Under the pieces are notes generated by a model. It did not search any database. It was not told where the DNA came from and worked only from the letters and a program-made list of their open reading frames with translations. Both the position numbers and the translations under genes were made by a program. Below, in pieces: positions 13,920-24,649 of a stretch of DNA of 64,000 nucleotides. Source of the DNA: Aquatica leii (Eukaryota > Arthropoda > Insecta > Coleoptera > Lampyridae); assembly GCA_035610365.1 (NCBI GenBank), contig CM069433.1:52132487-52196486 (forward strand), given 5' to 3'. Numbering within the stretch: position 1 is the stretch's first letter; each line of letters starts with the position of its first letter.

Positions 13920-14990
13920 AAAGATTTGCTTATTATCATCAACAAATTCTGTCACACTATGACAAAGATTTGAATGTGGTTCCTCTTATCGATAAGCGTT
14001 TATGTTCCACTTATTTTCAATTTGATAAGTTTTACGAACAAGTTTTGGGCGCCGCTATAGATTTTCCTTTATCTCCTGTAGCTAAAGTCTTGCTTTAGAG
14101 TCATCAATATTAAAACTTAAAGTCTGGTTTAGGTATGTTAACGACATCTTTATTGTTTGATCGGTCGTTAAGTCTATGTTTGCTGTCATTTCTCGACGTT
14201 CTTGTTACCGTAAACCCGACGGACTTTTAGGTTATTCTGTTTATTGCAAACCCACACATACGGACAGATATCTTCATGCTTTGACCATCGTCCGACACAG
14301 AAACGTTCTGTTATTGAATTTTTGATTCATCACACTTTTTTTATTAGCCAACCCAAAAATCTAGATTCGGAGCTTTGTTATCTTACTAAAACCTTAATGA
14401 ACAATGGTTATTTAAAGCGGCAATTATAAATCGTCGTCTACATTTTCGTACTCGAGTACCTAAAGACATTTCTACTTACGATTCCGATCCGAAATTGACA
14501 TTTTTACCATACATTTATTATGTAAACTTCTTACTAAGAATGATATTACACCCATGTTCAACTTGACAGGTAAAATCTCACAAATTCTTCTTTTTCCTAA
14601 GGACATATTTTCTACATTTTCATCTCAAGGTGTATACTAAATTTCTTGTTCAAGTGGTTTAGTCTATATCGGTAAAACTAGCCATTCCGTCATCACACGT
14701 ATTTTAGAACATAATTTTTGTATAAAGAAAAGACATATTTCCAAGTCTGCTGTTGCTGAACATTATTTTACTACAGGCCACAATATAGATTGGGTAACGC
14801 CTAAGTTATTGCAAAATCTCCATTTGACTGATAAAAACAAAAACATACCAATACCTTCAATCGTTACAATAGTTTTCAACTATTCCCTCTTTAGTTCACG
14901 GTTGTTATTGGTTCACCGAGAACACGTCGCTTTTTGAACGTAATCAGATTCAAGATCATCCCACCGCTAAGTTCTTTTAAACATTTACAT
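13920..14990 (+). mobile_element. Decayed Penelope-like element (reverse transcriptase plus GIY-YIG)
   Basis: Broken frames read in order: a reverse-transcriptase block ending in FPLSPV (GAAIDFPLSPVAKVLL in place of the usual GxxMGSPLSP, about 14048-14097), a degraded catalytic box FRYVNDIFIV (about 14130; Asn replaces the first Asp of xDD), the thumb region with KPDGLLGYSVYCKPTHTDRY (14212-14270), then SELCYLTKTLMNNGYLKRQ (14370-14425). It closes with a GIY-YIG nuclease core: GVY, one stop, then SSGLVYIGKT (about 14627-14685). This order is diagnostic of Penelope-like elements. Many stops and frameshifts make it inert. It is more diverged than, and of a different subfamily from, the element at 23.8-25.6 kb. 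Confidence 0.85.
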
Positions 14991-16538
14991 AGCTTATTTT
15001 TGATTACGACTTATAGCTATAAATTTTTAGTCACAAATTTACAACAGTCAATAAGATATTTACTCTGTAACATATGACTGATAACTACAAGGTTTTCAAT
15101 TAGGAATCTTAACTCTTAGACAAAGATTTGCCTACCCTACGGCAATATAAGCTTACCCTGTCGCTGATAAACACATTGAAATGGTGCTGAAGCCTCTCAC
15201 ATCTGGCGGTACCAAGCAACAGAACTCAATATTCATGATTAAAATTAATTTTAACAATTTTGACATACGTTAACTACATTACTTTGCTTGAATTATTATT
15301 TTGTAGCTTTTCTATGCTTTGAAAATAAAAATTTGTTTCCACACTTTAGTAGTTGTATTGCACATTAATACATCAAGAACTATGTTTTCCAGGCATATCA
15401 AAGAAGTACTAGTTGCTATCAGTTGTAGTCCAATATAAGAGACCAAGTGATCCAATTTATCAGACTAGTCTTGGAAAATGAACAGTTGGCTGAGTATAGG
15501 GGAAAAGAGTGTCGTAAATTCCAACATACCACGAAGAACATAAATATTTTATGGAACTTGCTTTAGATGAAGGTTTAAAACTGATAAATAAACAACTTGA
15601 AGTGCCATTACATACTCCAGGCAAAAATTAAAAGTGCAAAACGATCTAAATACCCGACCCTCTTTATTCAAAAACAGTTACTATTAAAGTAAGCTGTGTG
15701 TACTTATATCTCAAAGTAACTGACAAGCGTTTTTTAGGCAGACGCGGATCCAGGATTTGAAAATTGGTCCCTCCTAAACAAAATCTTGTAACCGCGCCTG
15801 TTCTTAGGGGTTCTGGTGGATATTTAATCAAATTATTTTCAATGCCTTGTTAATGCAATAATAATGTATAACGACGATTTAATTGTCGCAGTAATATTAC
15901 ATGCTCAATTATAAAACGCATATATACATATAAATTAAAGTGCCGCTAAACATTTGTAAATTTAGTGAATACGTAACTACTATAGTTTTTCTTTTTTTTT
16001 TAAAATTAATTACATAGCCTGTCTATAAACAATTGAAATGCACAAACACGTTTTAGTTCTACATGTTATTCCATTTTTGTTATAGCTAGATAAGCATAAC
16101 ATAATTAATGTAGTCAGTGATTTTTATAGGCTGCTAACTAGAAGATTTGTTTCGTAAGATCATTAAAAACATTTAAAAGAAAAATCTTAACTTTCTAAAT
16201 AAACAATTTAGTAAAATTTGCTCAACTGACAATGCATCTATAGCAATGTAGATAATTATTTTAAATGTCTTTTTTTTTATTTATATTGTCTATTAAAGAA
16301 TTATTCGAGTATAATAACAATGGTTCTTTGATAAAAAATATTTATTTATTTATTTATGGTTTTTTCAAAATTACTGTAATACTGATAATGTTTCTAAAAA
16401 AACTTAAAAGTGTAACATTTAAGAAGTAACTTTATTGTCGCAAGTGTTCCAAAAATTGTTGTTAAAGTTTAACTTTACTAAGATCCTGCACAAACATTTT
16501 TTAAACTAAACTAAATATAAAATGTTACAGTGTAAGTT
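14991..16538. other. Intergenic stretch with unclassified repeat-like debris
   Basis: A short run near 15530-15630 reads as a degenerate frame (ELALDEGLKLINKQLEVPLH), but I do not recognise it. Near 15740 the words CGCGGATCCAGG resemble hAT termini, without a partner. No gene is supported. Confidence 0.4.
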
Positions 16539-16735
16539 TTAAGTTACATAAATAATTTTTTTTCTAAATCTTGTTGAATAAGAGTTTTCTTTAGTTAATT
16601 GAATATTAACATTTTTTAACGTATTAGTCTTTAAGTTATTTTGTAGAATATGTATATCACTTCTTCGAGCAATTCTTTTTGTTTCAATAAAGTCGTAACT
16701 ATTCTTAGATGTTTCTAGTACATTTACATGACCTC
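16539..16735 (-). CDS. Possible terminal coding exon of unknown function
   Basis: On the minus strand a good polypyrimidine acceptor (TTTTTATTTTCAG) precedes a frame of about 65 codons ending at a stop at 16539. The peptide starts GHVNVLETSKNSYDFIETKR, has a basic KRIARR cluster and a lysine/arginine-rich tail, and has no recognised domain. It lies about 1 kb beyond the 3' end of the Ras-like gene on the same strand, so it would belong to a different transcript. The frame can be extended upstream into a hydrophobic stretch, but that part includes the putative intron. A chance frame is equally possible. Confidence 0.22.
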
Positions 16736-17721
16736 TGAAAATAAAAACAACTAAATAATTGATGGAAAAAAACAATAATTTCAACATCGTAAATATATTC
16801 CATATAAACAATTTTTGAACAATACATTGATATGGTTGCAAAGTGTCGATACAAAAGCTTTGATCACAAATTTAACAAGAATAGTAATTACATTACGTAG
16901 ATATTACATATTTACACGTATTACAATCACAGCAAAATAATGGTCCAAACGTTCAAATATAATGTTTATTATGCAGAACAACTGATAAACATATTATGTC
17001 ATATTGGCGACCAACTTTTTACTTTTGCATTGTTTCGACTTAATTTACGTGCAAATTTACATTATGAAAAGATAAAACACGTAATAGTGTGAAAAGGTTA
17101 AAGGTATTGAGACAAGATCGGTTAAGTCTGGCCTAATTACTTACACTTCACTTACAATGATGTAAAGGAATTGACATCTTGAGCTACTCTTTATAATTAA
17201 CATTTTAATTATTATTTCTACAATGAACAGGATTATAGGTGGTCGTCAAATGAAGTTGGTTTATAAACAACAATTTTTAACGGTTATGGAACAAATATTA
17301 ACATTTCTTAAGGTGCATAATGATACAGCTATTTATTTCTTCTAAAATTTTATCCCAATTTTTGAAGAACACATTTTTTATTAATACTATACTCCTTGGT
17401 TAGAATAATTCCACGCTTGAAAATTGACGGTTGTTTTCCATCAATATTAGGTAGTATGTACATAATTTAAACGGTGATTTTGTTCTTAAAGTGCTTTAAT
17501 ACGCATAAATCTTTAACTAAATAAATAAAAATCAACAATTTTTTTAGTTATACCATGTATCATAATCATTATAAGTTATTATTGTCATAACATGAACAAA
17601 AGTTTATAAAATGCTAAATTCGATTTTCTTTTTGATAAGTGTAAAATTTTATAAAATTGCAAAGAAAGGATATGTCTTTAAAGAACTGTGCATTAGGCCG
17701 AGGTACACAATGTCAACACAT
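16736..17721. other. Intergenic stretch, probable 3' flank of the Ras-like gene
   Basis: No coding frame is present. The 3' untranslated region of the minus-strand GTPase gene should lie in the right-hand part, but no unambiguous end can be marked. Confidence 0.45.
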
Positions 17722-18150
17722 TTAATAACTTGCATTGTTGCCTTTCATAGATATGCTCATCCTTCTGTTAGCTCTTGAATAAAACATCTCCGGATTTGAC
17801 TCGGCTGCTGGTGGAGGATATCGCCATCGCCATGGTTTTTGTATGAGATGTCCATCTGTTGAAGCTCTTTCTCTAAATGGAACAATGGATTCGCTGGGAC
17901 TAGACGACGTACTTGCTTTACTACTTTCCGATTCGGCGTCTTCTTCTAGATCTATATCAGTCCAACGACGATTCATGTTGATTTTAGTATTTAAAGGAGT
18001 TGTGTTTACTGGAGAAATAGTTGAAGAACAAATAAATCTTACTGTATCCGGTGATACCGCTTCTTTTTCGCTACCGGATCGTTTAAGCTTATTAGGACAT
18101 TTACTTTGCATCCTCCAAAATCGGCACACATCTCGAAATACTGCAAATAC
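17722..18150 (-). CDS. Ras-like small GTPase (RERG/RASL11/12 group), last exon
   Basis: This is the C-terminal exon of a Ras-like GTPase. It joins the upstream exon (18204-18515) across a 53-base intron: donor CAG/GTAAAA at 18203, acceptor TTTGAAG before 18150. The spliced reading SIEQVFAVFRDVCRFWR continues the last helix of the G domain without a frame change. The remaining ~125 residues are a divergent tail rich in Ser, Asp/Glu and Arg with no domain, ending NNASY. There is no CAAX prenylation box, which fits the RERG/RASL12 kind rather than membrane-anchored Ras. The tail is longer than in most family members. The frame is intact and looks functional. Confidence 0.85.
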   Translation of the reverse strand, partial: VFAVFRDVCRFWRMQSKCPNKLKRSGSEKEAVSPDTVRFICSSTISPVNTTPLNTKINMNRRWTDIDLEEDAESESSKASTSSSPSESIVPFRERASTDGHLIQKPWRWRYPPPAAESNPEMFYSRANRRMSISMKGNNASY

Positions 18151-18203
18151 CTTCAAATTCAAAAATTAATTGTATCGCATAATTTTGAAATTAATAATTT
18201 TAC

Positions 18204-18515
18204 CTGTTCTATACTTTCGCGCACAGAAATTTCATGAAAACAAACGCATCCAATTTCTTTACTTCTTTTTTGACCTTCTTCTAACGACACCATTCTATCG
18301 TCGCTTTGATCAGTCTTGTTTCCTACTAGAAGTACAGGTACGTCATGAATACCGTCTTTTGAGCCTCCGCCTAAGCGTCGCCTACGTTTGTTGTAATTTA
18401 TTAAAAACTTTAATCGGTTGCATTCGTCAAAAGAGCATTTATCAGTAACTGAATAAACCAAAATAAATGCTTCCGCCCAACGAATATTTGCTTCTAACGC
18501 TAGACACTCGGACTC
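18204..18515 (-). CDS. Ras-like small GTPase (RERG/RASL11/12 group), internal exon
   Basis: This exon encodes the middle of a Ras-fold GTPase, a nucleotide-binding signalling switch. It begins after the acceptor TTTTGTTACAG with ESECLALEANIRWAEAFILV, the helix and strand that follow the DTxG (G3) motif. It contains the guanine-specificity motif NKTD (G4) in VPVLLVGNKTDQ and the G5-like EISVRES. An insertion rich in Arg and Gly (NKRRRRLGGGSKDG) precedes G4, as in other atypical Ras-like proteins. The P-loop (G1), switch I and DTxG must sit on exons further upstream at higher coordinates. I did not find them; they may be behind a long transposon-filled intron or outside the window. Splice sites at both ends are canonical. 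Confidence 0.87.
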
Positions 18516-19699
18516 CTGTAACAAAAACCGTATTTAATAACAATCTATAATTTTATGTATGTGCACATTAAAGTTTTTTGTAGATACGTTTAGAAATAAC
18601 ATGGTTACAGCATGACGTTATCAAGAATAGTTTCTCACGTAACCATTAAGCATTAAAACTACATTTTGATATGTTAAGATTTGATTTTTATAACTTTTAT
18701 TAATTTTATTATGTTAAAAAATTTTTAATTAGAACCGTGATTTAACGTTCTGTTTTAGGAATTACGTATAATTCCAGTTAATTACCACTATTACCAGTTT
18801 TACAATAAGTTGTTAAAAGCAGACAGAATCTGTGTTAATAACAATATAATAGTACAAAAACAGACAATGCGTATAAACAGTGCTACAAAACTGAGACAAT
18901 TTGAGTACTAAAAAAATGCATATTTAAGATTTGAGCAACAACCATAAAAAGTTCTATGCTACGTAGTAATAAATAACCCAACATAAATTTTATTAGAAAA
19001 ACAATTAATTCTTATGCTATAACAATCTAAAAATTTGTATTTTCCGTAAATCTACAACTACTGGTTATCTCAATCCTTTTTTTCTTATCATCCCCTTTCA
19101 CACAAATTAGCAGTTTTTAGATATTCATCTAATTGTTTATATATCTTCTCCTTTGATAATAACAGTTTTAACAAATAATCTAATGCTATTTATTATATAG
19201 CTAGTTTTAATAATTAGCCTTTATTATTTGATTTATTTAATCTTTTTAAAAATATACAAACGTATTTTATTAAAATTAAATTGTTTTTCTTTATTGCGTC
19301 AATTTCAAATCAATCTAAAATACATTTTTCCCTTTCTTATATACTTAGGTCTTTTTTCATTTAATTTTCAAAATTTGCTTAAACAATTTAATATGAACAT
19401 TTCTTTTTCTTTAAAAAATTAGATAAATCTGGTATTTATAAATTAAAATGTAGTGACTGCAAAGCATCATATCAGAAAAACTGTTTGTAACTTTTGTATT
19501 GTATTTTCTGAACCTTTTTCTTGTATAAAGAATAATAAAAAACCTTTTTCAAATTATCATTTGTTAACCATATATTAAAATCTAACCATTTACTTAATTT
19601 TATAAAAGATTATGAAATTTTGTGAATTTGTAATAAAGTATTTAAACTTAAGCAACAAATTTTTTTTTGACCTTACCATCTAGGGTATTAGTCACGAAT
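18516..19699. other. Probable intron of the Ras-like gene, then LINE 3' flank
   Basis: This follows the acceptor of the GTPase exon, so at least its left part should be intronic on the minus strand. It is very AT-rich, with no exon carrying a P-loop seen. The right part may be the 3' untranslated tail of the LINE. Confidence 0.45.
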
Positions 19700-19940
19700 T
19701 ATGTTTATACATTTTACTTATGAATATAATACCATATATACATGTTTTCGTTACCTGTAGAAATGGGTATAAATGTCTGCAGAAGGAAAATCATCGTTAT
19801 TAAGAATTTGAAGTAAGTTGTTACTGTGATAGTAGTTAACCGGCAGTTAAATAAGAGATGATTAAACCTCCTTCTCCGCATTCGCAAAAAGGAGTATCGT
19901 TTATACCGATTTTAAAAAGATGTGAAGGAAATCTTCCATG

Positions 19941-20560
19941 CTATAATTTGATCCTACTAATGGTAGATATAAAACATCTGCTGAGGCAAATCTTCTTTTG
20001 GTACCAATGATGCAAAGGAATATTAGGGTGAACTTTGTAATAGAATGATTTTGAATTACTACTATATTCTTTCCATTTTAAATTCCTTAGCAACTGATAG
20101 TGTCCTTTAATAACTGGGAATAAATCATTAGTGGTGAGGTAATCGTATTTGTTGTTTGACGTAATTTTACTTTTTCCCAATCTATCGACCTCCATATTGC
20201 CATGTATATATCTGTGTGCTTTAACGCATAAAAAATAAATATTAATTTTTAGTTGTAAAGCCAGATCTAGCTGAGTTATAATATTAGCGATAATCGGGTA
20301 TGGGAAAACAACTTTATTTAAGTTAAAATTACTTATGCTTAATAAAACGGATTGCGAATCTGAACATATAACGACACATTTTAACACATTATTTATTGTC
20401 CATTCGATTGCTTGTAAGATTGCGACTGCTTCTATCGAAAAGATACTTATTAATGAATTAAGGGAAAACGAATGCTTATACTTAATTGACGGCACGTATG
20501 TATATTACACCTTTAGAGCCGCCTCCATCTTAGATCTGTTCGTAAAAATAAATGTTGCGT
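19941..20560 (-). pseudogene. LINE RNase H domain (broken)
   Basis: This is the RNase H part of the LINE polyprotein, which normally removes the RNA strand after reverse transcription. IEAVAILQAIEW supplies the conserved Glu, ICSDSQSVL the second Asp, and HGNMEVDRLGK the last Asp. The first catalytic site near 20540 reads IFTNRSK where the family has xYTDGSK, so the first Asp is Asn, and a stop follows shortly after. The enzyme would be inactive even without the frame breaks. Confidence 0.82.
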
Positions 20561-21233
20561 CTGAAGGAAACTTAGTTTTGGCTTGTTAAAATGCTGTGTT
20601 TGCTAAGTAGTTCGGTATAATGACACAGGGTTTCATTAATAAGAGTGTATAATCTAAATTGTATATAGCCGGTTCGTGAAAATATTTCCGGTTTAGGAAA
20701 TTAAGTTGGTGACTCATTACAAATGCTTCTGTGAATGATGGGAAATTTTTCTTTATCTAATACGTTTCGGTTAAGTTACGGATGTGTAAACTATAAATTT
20801 TATAAATAAACTAGGGTTTTTACGTTTTAATTTTAAAATAAATTTGGAGGCTAAAAAAAAATCTTCTGCACCACAGTGGTTGCTCTAAACTTTCAACAAG
20901 ACAACATTGATTTGGGGAAGTTTTCATAACACACAAATCTTGATGGCTTTATATTAAATTGAATTGAATTTTATCAAGCTTTTGGAGGCGAGTGTTACTT
21001 GCAGCCCTGTAAAGAATGCATCGATAGTCTATTCTGCTTCTTATGAATGATCTATAAAAAAAGAGCTATTTCCTGATTACAACCCCAAGCAAACCTACAG
21101 GTATATTTTAAAAGGTTAATACTTTTTTTGGTTTTATTAGTTATATGTAAAATTTAATTTCTCCACAATAATTTACAATCTAATTTAATGCCTAAATATT
21201 TCAACGTTTGACAGATGGGGAAAGACATATTAT

Positions 21234-21747
21234 TTAGAAGTATGTGGTTTTGTTTGGGTATCTTTTTTGTGTAAAAAACATAACAGTAGAATTTGTTGTT
21301 GAAATATTAAATCCGTTTTGAAAACACCAATTTGTAAGATTGTTAGTAGCGTAAGTAGGATTTTTGATAGAATCTTGTTGATTTGGTTTCGTATAATAGA
21401 CTACAAAATCGTCAGCATATTGAATCCGCAGTGTACATATTAAATAAGAGAGGGCTAAGCACTGAACCTTGCGGTAAGCCCTGTGATGTAAGCCTAGGGC
21501 CAATCAATTTGTTGTTGCATTTAATGGTTATTTCTCTAGAACTAAATAAATTAAAAATTATATAAACTATGTGTGTTGGAAGATCAAAAGCAGCTAATTT
21601 CTCAGATAATAACCATAAATTGACATTTTTGTATGCGTTTGCTATGTCTAAAAATAAGCCGGCTGTAATTAAGTTATCAGTGAGTGCGAGTTGCAGATCT
21701 GTAACTAACGGTTCCATCACCAGAACCAAACCCAGGTTTGAAACCAT
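21234..21747 (-). pseudogene. LINE reverse transcriptase domain (broken)
   Basis: Motifs in order on the minus strand: FLDIANAYKNVNLWLL (palm block with the first catalytic Asp), then QGLPQGSVLSPLLFN, both in one frame. A frame change near 21420-21430 leads to IQYADDFVVYYTK, the YADD catalytic box, and then to WCFQNGFNISTTNSTVMFF. All three catalytic Asp residues are present but cannot be read as one protein. Confidence 0.9.
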
Positions 21748-22241
21748 ATTAGTTTGGGGGAAGCAAATTGTTTTAAAGAAGCGAATATTCTAAACGAAAC
21801 TTGTTTAACTTTTCGAATGTTTTGGTTACACACGATGAGAGAGATATAGGTCTATAACTGTCTTATAAAGAAACTATGATGTAGCTATTTTTAAACAATT
21901 GTGGTACAAATGAAGATTTCCACATATCATTAAGAATACCTAAAAGATATTGTTTAGTTGAGGTCCTAGATGTGATAACATAGGGTAGCATATATTCTCC
22001 GGACCAGGAGAAGTATTAGAGTTTTTTTTAATAGCTTTGTTTAATTCTTCTAGTGTAAATTTTTGAAATAAAAAATTATTGTTATTGTTTAAATAAGAAC
22101 AATCAGGCACGTTGTTATTTGCACACGGTAGTTAACTATTTAAAATAGCTTCAGCAAGTTTATCTGAAATTGTGATATCTACGGTGCCCCTTTTCGTGTT
22201 TTTAACGTGTTTTCAAATACGATTTATTGAAGTATTTTTAT

Positions 22242-22636
22242 TTAATTTATTACAATACTTAACCCAAGATTGTTTGGCTTTAGTTTTAAAAAGTCTTTTA
22301 CATTCCGCTGATACTTTTTTGCATTGTATGTAATTTTAGTCGTTAGCTTGCTTTTTCTATAACGCAAGAGCTTGTTTTCTTTTGATGACGAACTCGTCAC
22401 ATTTTTTATCCCACCAGATAACATGTTTCCGACTATTGGGTATGAAAGGTTTATTCAGTTTTAGAAGCAGTATTGTTCAAGGAGTCAAAAAAGAAACTAA
22501 CTTTGTCTTCTAAACTGTTTGCATTTAAGCCAGATGTAAAATATTTTTTTAAGAGCGTGGTACATTTGCTCCAATTATTGGCAGACTTCACACACCATTT
22601 ACGAATAAGATAGATAACTTTTTTGTTATGTAGCAT
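22242..22636 (-). pseudogene. LINE endonuclease C-terminal remnant and linker to RT
   Basis: Two short frames read VKSANNWSKCTTLLKKYF (22451-22636) and LSGGIKNVTSSSSKENKLLR (22242-22424). The second matches in pattern the WWDxxC..RKxAL linker that follows the AP-like endonuclease in many LINEs, with the Trp pair damaged. The body of the endonuclease, with its catalytic Asp and His residues, is not present between this and ORF1. Confidence 0.6.
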
Positions 22637-22641
22637 ACCAG

Positions 22642-22957
22642 TTAATGTTGTTGCGTGGGACCATATATTAAACAGCTATTACATTGTATTACTGGATATA
22701 CAAATGGTTCTACTTCAAAAGAAACATAATTAAGATAATGGTATTTTGGTAGGGTGCTACCCAAAAAAGAAACGCTAATAAATTGCCTGCGGACAAATTT
22801 TTGATTACCAGCTGAATCGAATGTTTTTCTAAGAAAGCGTTTTACTTCTGTTACGTTAGAATTCCATAATTTTATCTTGTTTAGAATGTAATTGTCGTCA
22901 AAGAATGTATCTGTGCCTTTGATTATACCTTTACGTTCGACAAAGTGTTTTGGAATA
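22642..22957 (-). pseudogene. LINE ORF1 (Gag-like) fragment with a CCHC start
   Basis: The reading PKHFVERKGIIKGTDTFFDD, then NQKFVRRQFISVSFLGSTLP, ends with VIQCNSCLIYGPTQQH, the beginning of a CCHC zinc knuckle (His is Pro here). This matches ORF1 proteins of insect LINEs, which coat the element RNA. The frame continues on the far side of the Helitron (23639-23757, reading towards DNFIAY) until a stop near 23757. Confidence 0.78.
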
Positions 22958-23638
22958 TCTATATACCTATATAAAAATGTTATGTTGGTTTGTGTACGCT
23001 TCAAAAACTCAAAAAGTTCTGCACCGATTGAGTTGAAATTTTAACATGATATAAAATCCGCATCAAGGATTGTTTATATATATTTTTTGCATCAGTCACA
23101 TATCTACGACCGCGAGAAAATAATTTTTTTTAACGATCAGCTGTTTACCAGTGACCGCGCCATCAGCCATAAGCTAGGAAAACACTCGCTGACAACCGAA
23201 ATAATAATGACGCAGTCACATGAGAAACAATTTCGTTCCCAATTACATTGTTTATTTACAAAAAAATTGCATCTGATTCTGATTATTATACAATCTGAAT
23301 TAAATATTCACTTAAATGTGTGATAGTGTTGTGATCAAACTGCACCTTTCACCAAATCGTAAGTAGAGGTTATATTTTATATCAAAGATGGACAGTAAAA
23401 ATCTTATTAACTGACAGGCAAAATAAAAGGACTTATTATAATTCAAGTGGATTTCTAACAGAAGTGAGTGGTTATATCTTTTTTATTACATCTAACACGT
23501 GGACGTAATTATATTATTTAGTAATTATATTATTTATTTTGGATTAACCTCACTTTTAATGTATATAAATATAATTACATTAAATGTCAACCATTCAATC
23601 ACAATGTGCCACTGCAAAGCGTGGCAGGGTACAGCTAG
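22958..23638 (+). mobile_element. Non-autonomous Helitron, 681 bp, inserted in LINE ORF1
   Basis: The element starts TCTATATACCTATATAAAAA, the TC-beginning 5' end typical of insect Helitrons, followed by the familiar AACTC..GCACCGATTGAGTTGAAATTTT segment. It ends CTAG at 23635-23638, before a T. A hairpin (TGCCAC / GTGGCA, 23607-23626, 8-base loop) sits 8 bases before CTAG, as rolling-circle Helitrons require. It sits between host A and T. No Rep/helicase gene is present, so it was moved by another copy. Removing it on paper restores the LINE ORF1 frame (DNFIA/YIPKHF), which fixes both ends to the base. Confidence 0.93.
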
Positions 23639-24192
23639 TATGCTATAAAATTATCAGTAATGCAGGTTATAATTTTATTTACAGCTAAGTAGCTTCTAAA
23701 TTCTAAAAGTTTATTTTTTCTATTTATTCTTTAATAACTCAAAATGGGTTTATTATATTATATTATTTCATTTTTATTTTTTGTAGATTCTCAAAACCTT
23801 CCCATTACTTAATTTTTATTTTTATTTTTATATTTTAATAAACGCTACATGTTTCGACAAATTGTCATCTTCAGACGTATACTATAAAATAAAAAATATA
23901 AAATCGAATCTTAATTAAATATAAACTTACATTAGAATCGAAAAATCAAACTTCAAATATTACATAAACTTTAAAAAATAATTATTATAGAAATCTGAAA
24001 AATAATATAAATTAAAAAATCAAAAAGTTATAAAAATGAATAAACTTACCAACATATATTAATCAAATTAAAAGTGGTTAAATATTTGAAGTTTGACAAA
24101 TTTCAAAATTTGAACAACACAAAATCAACTTAATAATAAAAAATCCTAGGATACAACAAAATAATATAAAAATGGAAATAATCAAAGAAAAA

Positions 24193-24560
24193 CTAATTTA
24201 GAAAAAGTAAATTATTATTAAAGTTAACAACTTCGTTAAGGGATGATTCACGATTGAAATTGTAATTTTTAATAATTTCTTTTATTTCTAAAAAATTAAG
24301 TCTTAAACCTTTATTACAAATGTGTAAAATTTCAAAATCTTTTTTAGAATTGAATGAATGATGAGAATTTAGTATATGATTAGCAAATGATGATTTAAAT
24401 GAAATGTTATTATTTTTAATACAAGATAGATGTTCAGCAATTCTAATAGAAAACTTTCGACCTGTTTGTCCTATATAAAATGCGTTGCGATCACCACATT
24501 TTAATTTATAAACACCGGATTTGTCTAAAATACTAATTTTATCTTTGGTATTAACAAATA
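24193..24560 (-). pseudogene. Penelope GIY-YIG endonuclease domain
   Basis: The reading KSGVYKLKCGDRNAFYIGQT gives the GVY...FYIG pair that defines the GIY-YIG fold. It is followed by the conserved Arg in GRKFSIRIAEH and by SSFANHILNSHHSF, with the usual downstream His. The frame stays open to a stop at 24193. In active elements this nuclease nicks target DNA to prime reverse transcription. The domain itself looks intact, but it is cut off from the RT by a frame break. Confidence 0.87.
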
Positions 24561-24649
24561 AAGATTTAATATTATTATTTGACGAAAAAGAAATGTTAAT
24601 ACCAAAATGTTTTAAAAGATTTTGAAATTGAAACGAAGATGGGCCTATA

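Larger units (their letters stand above)
19700..23757 (-). mobile_element. Decayed non-LTR retrotransposon (LINE) with Gag-like ORF1, RT and RNase H
   Basis: Read from right to left, the element shows an ORF1 (Gag-like) region, a short remnant of the endonuclease end, a reverse transcriptase, an RNase H domain and a C-terminal Cys/His stretch (PFCECGEGGLINHLLFNC, about 19850-19905). The order and the presence of RNase H point to the I/LOA/R1 side of LINE diversity rather than Jockey, which usually lacks RNase H. Frames are broken by stops and indels and most of the endonuclease is missing. A Helitron (22958-23638) is inserted in ORF1. The outer ends are estimates because no poly(A)-like tail or target duplication was identified. 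Confidence 0.85.

Noticed and set aside
17843..18448. Plus-strand frames over the Ras-like exons
   Set aside because: Antisense shadows; the minus strand has the NKTD motif and canonical splice sites.
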